This document shows, piece after piece, positions 7,165 through 11,833 of a DNA stretch of 11,833 nt; positions within the stretch are counted from its first letter, which is position 1, and each line of letters opens with the position of its first letter. The position numbers and the translations under genes were made by a program. The DNA comes from Vavraia culicis subsp. floridensis (lineage: Eukaryota > Microsporidia > Pleistophoridae), in NCBI RefSeq assembly GCF_000192795.1, contig NW_007360685.1, positions 1-11,833 of the forward strand. The letters run 5' to 3'. The notes beneath the pieces were generated by a model. The model had not been told where the DNA came from, ran no database searches, and saw only the letters and a program-made list of their open reading frames with translations.

Positions 7165-7542
7165 AACTCTTCGCTGGTTATTTTATCGCAGTTCATGTGT
7201 TAATTAGCTGTTCCTATCCGTTTGGCCGTCACAGACAGCTGTTTGTTCAATTTTTCCTCATTGAATGAGTGCTGATCGGTCGAGCGCTTTTTGAACAACG
7301 GTTTCCTGAGTTTAGCAAGCATTTAATTTGTGGTATGCTCGATGTGCCTTTTATTCATTGTTGAACGAAAGTCCTCATATTCAGGTGATGTTGAGTGTGA
7401 GGTGGTAAATAAGTACATTTTTAGAGACATAAATGAGGTATACCGGTGTGGTGCCATTCTCAACGGAGTGGTGGTGAAATAAAAAATGGGCGTTCAAACA
7501 AAAATTGGAGGTGATCTTAAATAAGGACGGAACCGAAGATGC
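7165..7542. other. Intergenic region between RACK1 and MSH4
   Basis: About 380 bases that hold the 3' end of RACK1 and the MSH4 promoter. No AATAAA follows the RACK1 stop closely. No ACCC element precedes MSH4, so its start signal differs from the four genes that carry one. No RNA gene or open frame is convincing. Confidence 0.45.
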
Positions 7543-9744
7543 ATGAACAGCTGCTGCATCACTCTCAGCCGTGGTGTGCGACCCTTGCTGGGGATGTGCA
7601 TTCGGTCGAATGGCGAGTTCCACATCTACGAATACTACGATTCGTGGTTGTTCACGATGACAACGCGCGTACTTACATGCTATAGCGTGGACAGAGTTTA
7701 CATCGCTGAGGAGCAGGAAGCGCTCTACAAGGCCATCAAAGAATATAACGTGGTAAAAATTGCAAGGAAGTACTTTGAGATGGACTGTTGCAGCAATTTA
7801 TACGGCATGCTGGCGCACAAGATTTTGTGTAATTACTCTCCTGAACGGAATAATGCATTGGACTGGTCGGATAAAGACATGAAACAGCGTAACACTGGTG
7901 CTAAAGTCGTTTTTAAGGTGCCGGACGGTCGCATGTTAATCCACAAGAACACTGTGGAGGAGTTGAATCTGCTGAGTGATGTTGTATGTGCAGTAAGAAA
8001 CACAAAAACTAAAATGGGTGAAAGACTACTCAGGGAGGAACTGTGCCAACCCTACACCGATAAAAACGTGATTCATAACAGGCATGAGAAGGTAAAACTG
8101 TTGAAAAATGATATGAAGTTGAGAAAAGCGATAGAAGCTGTGCTTAAGCGGATGCCTGACATGAATCAGCTGATTTATGATGTTCTGTTCGAGCAGAGAG
8201 TAACAAAAAATGTTGGGCGTGTAGTTGAACTGTTGGATGTGATTGAAGAGCTGAAATGTATTTTGGGCGTTGAGAAAAGGAGCATGGACGAATGCACAGC
8301 CATCACCTGTGAGGCGAAAAATGACATGAGCGCTTCGTGTACAAAGAATTGCGATGAATGCATCGATGGTGAAAAGAACGGTACAGAGCATTCTGGCGAT
8401 GATGTATCGGTTTTAGGTGCGAAAGCGGACAATATGAAAGAGGAAGATGAGCTGCAGGACAGAAATGCGAAGAACTGCACATGTGTGAGCAGTCAAAAGA
8501 TTAAAAAAAGGTATGAAATAGTATTAGCACACGAAATATCGTGTTTGGAGCAGTTCAACGTTGAGCTGCCAGCGATGGAACGCTTGGTTGCCAAGGACGG
8601 TATCAAAGACAGCATTACAATCGTAAAAGAGAATGTGAACGTGATATTGGACATTAAACGCAAAGTACACCACGAAAACATGGAGGACATTCTTTCTATG
8701 GCAGAGGAGATAGAGAGGGAGGCTGATACGTCTGTTAGGATACATTATGATAGTACCAAGGGATACGTGCTTAGAACTGAGTTTATAGGAGAGAATGGAG
8801 ACGTAAAAATAATCAGCAAAAACAGCAAGTTCATAACTTTTAGCACAACCGATGTGGAGAAAATAAACATGAGAATGCGCAAGGTACGGGTGGAAATAGA
8901 GAACATAAGTGAGCATGTTTTAATGGAAGTGATCAGGGAAGTGCAAGCAAACATAGGATCGTTCCAAAGGATGAGTGACGTAATAGCTGAGCTTGATCTG
9001 ATCGTATCGTTCGTTAACTTTAGCAAACTCCGAAACTGCTGTTTCCCTAAATTTACGGACAGGTTTGTGGTGTCTAATACCTACAATTTGGTAATCCAAG
9101 ACGTAAAACAAGCGGTAACAATATTTTCGTGCAATTCGCTCAACAAAAATATCGTAACAGGCCCCAACATGGGCGGAAAGACTACATATCTCAAGACTAT
9201 AGCCGTAGTAAGCATTTTAGCGCAAATAGGCTCTCCAATCAATGCCGATTCGGCAGAGATAAAAATTCACGATGAAATGTTCACAAAACTGGCACAGCAT
9301 GACAACTTTGAGAAAGAATGGCAGTTGGCAGCAAATATTCTGGAGAAATCCACCGACCGCTCCCTCATTCTGCTTGATGAAATGGGAAGAAGCACAGATT
9401 ATAATTCTGGGTTGTCCTTCTCGGTTGCATTCATCCTTGCACTGCACAAAGGCACTTTGTTCTTCTCCACTCACTTTCTTGACATGGTGAAGTATCTCAA
9501 ACACATTAGAAATGTTAATTTTGTGGGAGTGAATGATTTTAAAGCGAAGAGCGGAGTATGTGGCTACTTCAAGGGTATAGAATTGGCCAAGAAGTACTTC
9601 CCTAAAAAAGTTACTGAACATGCAGAGAAAGTGTGCAAGAAATGGAAGATCACGAAGTGCGATAAGATTAAATTGCAGGTCGCCCTAAAAATCGCGGAGG
9701 GCGGGTGTGATGAGAGTTGTATTAATAGACAAGAGAACTCATAG
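7543..9744 (+). CDS. MSH4: MutS homologue of MSH4 type (meiotic recombination)
   Basis: A 733-residue MutS-family protein, closest by motif to MSH4, which with MSH5 forms a clamp on recombination intermediates and promotes meiotic crossovers. As in MSH4, the mismatch-binding domain I is absent. The connector-like region begins around RGVRPLLGM and includes RKYF (75-78). The lever region has NTKTKMGERLLREELCQP (153-170), like the MSH4 L-N-Y-T-K-T-P-G-G block. Residues 430-520 (FITFSTTDVEKIN, MSDVIAELDLIVSF, PKFTDRF) match MSH4 better than MSH2 or MSH5. ATPase motifs are Walker A GPNMGGKTT (540-548), Walker B LILLDE (608-613) followed by MGRST, and the switch histidine H644 in FSTHF. Two oddities are a lost ABC signature segment after D587-N588 and an acidic, Cys-rich insert at about 243-318. 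An in-frame TAA at 7522-7524 fixes the start region. Confidence 0.82.
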   Translation: MNSCCITLSRGVRPLLGMCIRSNGEFHIYEYYDSWLFTMTTRVLTCYSVDRVYIAEEQEALYKAIKEYNVVKIARKYFEMDCCSNLYGMLAHKILCNYSPERNNALDWSDKDMKQRNTGAKVVFKVPDGRMLIHKNTVEELNLLSDVVCAVRNTKTKMGERLLREELCQPYTDKNVIHNRHEKVKLLKNDMKLRKAIEAVLKRMPDMNQLIYDVLFEQRVTKNVGRVVELLDVIEELKCILGVEKRSMDECTAITCEAKNDMSASCTKNCDECIDGEKNGTEHSGDDVSVLGAKADNMKEEDELQDRNAKNCTCVSSQKIKKRYEIVLAHEISCLEQFNVELPAMERLVAKDGIKDSITIVKENVNVILDIKRKVHHENMEDILSMAEEIEREADTSVRIHYDSTKGYVLRTEFIGENGDVKIISKNSKFITFSTTDVEKINMRMRKVRVEIENISEHVLMEVIREVQANIGSFQRMSDVIAELDLIVSFVNFSKLRNCCFPKFTDRFVVSNTYNLVIQDVKQAVTIFSCNSLNKNIVTGPNMGGKTTYLKTIAVVSILAQIGSPINADSAEIKIHDEMFTKLAQHDNFEKEWQLAANILEKSTDRSLILLDEMGRSTDYNSGLSFSVAFILALHKGTLFFSTHFLDMVKYLKHIRNVNFVGVNDFKAKSGVCGYFKGIELAKKYFPKKVTEHAEKVCKKWKITKCDKIKLQVALKIAEGGCDESCINRQENS

Positions 9745-9814
9745 TCACATTTCACCTGGGGTGACCCACATGCTAGATAAATTGCTCGTAGCGTACACGA
9801 GATAATGAAATACT

Positions 9815-9820
9815 TTTATT
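9815..9820 (-). terminator. Candidate poly(A) signal of HRD1
   Basis: AATAAA on the minus strand starts 2 bases after the TAG stop of HRD1, within the 78-base gap to the convergent MSH4 gene. A transcript ending here would have almost no 3' untranslated region. Confidence 0.35.
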
Positions 9821-9822
9821 TA

Positions 9823-10806
9823 CTATGCAGTTGAAACCGGAATACCAACCAAACTGCCATCGGTTACCCCTTTATTATCGTTTTCCTTGCTCATGATAAC
9901 ATCCCTGCATATAGGGCAAACTTGCTGTTGCTCAACCCATCTCTTAAGACACTCCAAGTGAAAGGAGTGCTTGCACTTTATAATGCGTCCTTTCTCATCC
10001 TCCATATCCTCCGTGCAAATTGCACAGGTACCTGTGCTCATCTTCGGGCACGTTTCCAAGTATTTGCTGATCTTAAGGAACGCTCTGAAGTTGTTAATTT
10101 TCTTGAAGAGCGTCTTAAAGGTTGAAAAACATTCCCTGAACACGTTAAAGGGTATTCTATAGTGCATGGTGGTGAAACAGAAGAAGGAAATATGTGCAAC
10201 CAGCTTGAGCGAGACAAACGTTATATCAACCCAGAACAACTTGATAGAATCTTCGAGGAACATAGACACCAAGGACTTGACACATGCAAGGGTCACAATA
10301 CCGTATTCAAAGGTAAATAAAATCTGAACGTTGGGTTCCTCAAAACTGCTCTTCAGGGAGAGGATAAAAGATGTAAGCGACTGCACAATGATGAGGACAC
10401 CAAAAGAAACGATCATCCTGTCATTCTGATGGGTTACACGTTCACTGAACACCCATGCAAGGCACTTCAACGTCAGAAGGTAGCAGAATAATATCAAATT
10501 TTTTATGGATATATCCTCAGAAAAAATCGATATTATGAGCAGAGTATCGGTCAGGAACATGAAGCAGTTGTCGTTGATTGTACTTTGCTCCTCAGAGCGA
10601 ATGCCATCCAGGAACAAGCTCACCAGCAGTTTACCGCTGATGAAGAGAAGAAGTATCAGGAAGGCAGCGTGGAACAGATGCAGCCCGTTATTGTTCGTTG
10701 TTCTGATGAAAACCGAGTAGACGGACTCCTCCACCATGTACTCTCTGTACGAGAAAATGAGCAACGATATGAAGTGGATAGCGGTGTACAGGAATAAGTA
10801 CTTCAT
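9823..10806 (-). CDS. HRD1: Hrd1/synoviolin-type RING-H2 E3 ubiquitin ligase
   Basis: A 327-residue polytopic protein with a C-terminal RING-H2 finger, of the Hrd1 family. Hrd1 is the ER-membrane ligase that ubiquitinates misfolded proteins for ER-associated degradation and forms part of the retrotranslocation channel. Hydrophobic segments lie at about residues 3-20, 42-66, 80-96, 100-120, 131-152, 163-184 and 190-214. Hrd1 has eight, so one may be missed. SIFSEDISIKNLILF...LKCLAWVFSERV (93-124) matches the family's loop and fourth span. The RING is complete: C261, C264, C278, H280, H283, C286, C297 and C300, ending in QQQVCPICR. Only 27 residues follow it, against a long cytosolic tail in yeast (551 residues in total). 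The start is supported by family alignment and by ACCC 8 bases upstream. The gene converges on MSH4. Confidence 0.88.
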   Translation of the reverse strand: MKYLFLYTAIHFISLLIFSYREYMVEESVYSVFIRTTNNNGLHLFHAAFLILLLFISGKLLVSLFLDGIRSEEQSTINDNCFMFLTDTLLIISIFSEDISIKNLILFCYLLTLKCLAWVFSERVTHQNDRMIVSFGVLIIVQSLTSFILSLKSSFEEPNVQILFTFEYGIVTLACVKSLVSMFLEDSIKLFWVDITFVSLKLVAHISFFCFTTMHYRIPFNVFRECFSTFKTLFKKINNFRAFLKISKYLETCPKMSTGTCAICTEDMEDEKGRIIKCKHSFHLECLKRWVEQQQVCPICRDVIMSKENDNKGVTDGSLVGIPVSTA

Positions 10807-10814
10807 TTCAGGAA

Positions 10815-10818
10815 GGGT
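10815..10818 (-). promoter_or_regulatory. ACCC start-proximal element of HRD1
   Basis: On the minus strand ACCC is followed by exactly 8 bases and then the HRD1 ATG. This is the same spacing as in TRM112. Confidence 0.45.
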
Positions 10819-11833
10819 CTTTCAAAAAAATAATAAATTATTTTGTATGAACAATCTGGGCAGATGAAGATGGAGCCGATCCACAAATACGTGTTGTGAT
10901 TAATCGAACGAGCTCATTTGTTATGCGTAGCACTTGCTTAGTGTTCTTGGTTGGGCCGGATGTACGGTGCCAGCCATATCGATAAACCGTACATGAATGT
11001 GTAAGCAGGCGCTTATCGGTTGAAAGAACATTTGCTGTGTAAAAAATGATCAAACAATAATGAAATGTACTTTTTGGTGGTTGTGCCCGATTTATACATA
11101 TTGATAAATGCAGCGGTTAATCCATGTGTAAGCGATCAACTAGTATAAGTACATGTTAAAACAAAATAAAAAATGTGCCAGAACGTAGCTCTATGTTCAT
11201 CTTTCTACACTCATATTTACTTGCTCTTCATATTTTTGGTAGTTATATTTCAACATTGTTATGTTTATAATAATACAATTTATTTGTTGTGGTACATTCG
11301 TAAAGATGGAAAAATTTTATACCGATTAGATTATGAAGCTGAAATCCTTTGTTTAAACCCGTAATACTTTGACCAACTATTCTATCGTAATTACGTGCTA
11401 AAGTATGTTTCATAATGCTGAACTATTTACTGTGATCTACTCCACCAAAAATAGCTTTAGCTCGCATCTACCACATTGTTGCTGTACCGATTACGGCCCA
11501 TATTCGCAAACAAACACCCAGCACTTTCTGATAAATTGTATTCTACGTTACAATTTTCATATCGTGAAATGACACCGCTTAAACCTGAAGTGGACACAGA
11601 CTGACCCATCAAAAAGATGGAACATTGTAAAATTGACCGGAATGTTGTTCAAATACATAGCAAATGATTTGTTCTAATAGTTTTTCACAAAATAATTGAC
11701 ATTACACCTGATTGATAGCATTCTGTTGAACACCTCTTCCTTATAATCAAGTTTCATCCATTTAATGTAAACATCTCATCCAATCATTGTAGAATGATGT
11801 TACAGCAACACCAAATATATTATTGACACTTCC
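10819..11833. other. Gene-poor right end of the window
   Basis: About 1 kb with no gene I can support. Its left end should carry the HRD1 promoter. A minus-strand frame is open from 11116 to 10838 (about 90 codons) but contains no ATG. A plus-strand frame at 11173-11364 is listed separately. A 47-codon frame at 11461-11604 and a 23-codon minus-strand frame that touches the right edge are too short to assign. I found no tRNA, repeat or structured RNA. Confidence 0.4.
11173..11364 (+). CDS. Doubtful short frame with a hydrophobic segment
   Basis: A 63-codon frame starting with ATG after an A-rich run. It encodes one hydrophobic, aromatic-rich stretch (about residues 16-41) followed by RKDGKILYRLDYEAEI. 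The hydrophobic part is what AT-rich random sequence tends to encode, but the polar tail looks more protein-like. No family is recognised and no ACCC element is present. I regard it as more likely noise than a gene. Confidence 0.15.
   Translation: MCQNVALCSSFYTHIYLLFIFLVVIFQHCYVYNNTIYLLWYIRKDGKILYRLDYEAEILCLNP

Noticed and set aside
8026..9755. Minus-strand open frames of up to 134 codons opposite MSH4
   Set aside because: They are shadows of a strong MutS coding frame and carry no recognisable domains.
10880..11000. Possible tRNA-like TCGAAC element on the minus strand
   Set aside because: No matching acceptor stem or anticodon arm could be drawn around it. No tRNA gene was found elsewhere in the window either.
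10838..11116. Minus-strand open frame of about 90 codons upstream of HRD1
   Set aside because: It contains no ATG and no recognised motif, and it overlaps the presumed HRD1 promoter. It remains a weak candidate only if spliced to an upstream exon.
11461..11604. 47-codon open frame with protein-like composition
   Set aside because: It is too short, has no start codon near its beginning, and no family match.
11765..11833. Minus-strand frame open to the right edge (23 codons)
   Set aside because: It could be the tail of a gene beyond the window, but the length is well within chance.

Overview
The window looks like nuclear DNA of a microsporidian, or a close fungal relative with a reduced genome. 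Three things point there. The eukaryotic housekeeping proteins are short for their families. The genes are AT-rich and mostly intronless. At least four starts carry a short ACCC element 8 to 12 bases upstream, like the CCC-type start signals described in microsporidia. The long gene-poor stretches and two candidate introns suggest one of the larger, less compacted microsporidian genomes. Genus and species cannot be fixed from the sequence alone.

Layout, left to right. A reading frame that enters from the left edge ends at 227. A minus-strand Rtt109-type histone H3 lysine acetyltransferase lies at 524-1384. A minus-strand small single-span membrane protein lies at 1940-2305, probably with a 51-base intron after an 8-base first exon. 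Then come a plus-strand TRM112 methyltransferase-activating subunit (2844-3179) and plus-strand ribosomal protein uL14/RPL23 (3425-3853). About 2.3 kb without a convincing intact gene follows (3863-6150). It holds weak, broken similarity to an ISXO2/Merlin-type transposase and one textbook-looking intron. Plus-strand RACK1/Asc1 (6178-7164) and a plus-strand MutS homologue of MSH4 type (7543-9744) follow. A minus-strand Hrd1-type RING-H2 E3 ligase (9823-10806) faces MSH4 tail to tail. The last 1 kb has no gene I can support.

The genes do not form an operon-like pathway. uL14, RACK1 and TRM112 all serve translation: a core 60S protein, a 40S-bound scaffold, and the activator of tRNA, rRNA and release-factor methyltransferases. 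uL14 and RACK1 share a longer A/T-plus-ACCC element. Rtt109 acts on chromatin, MSH4 in meiotic recombination, and Hrd1 in ER-associated degradation.

The most notable points are a short deletion in MSH4 that removes the ABC signature segment of its ATPase, a Cys-rich acidic insert in the same protein, the shared upstream element, the near-start intron, and the decayed element between uL14 and RACK1. I found no convincing previously undescribed system.
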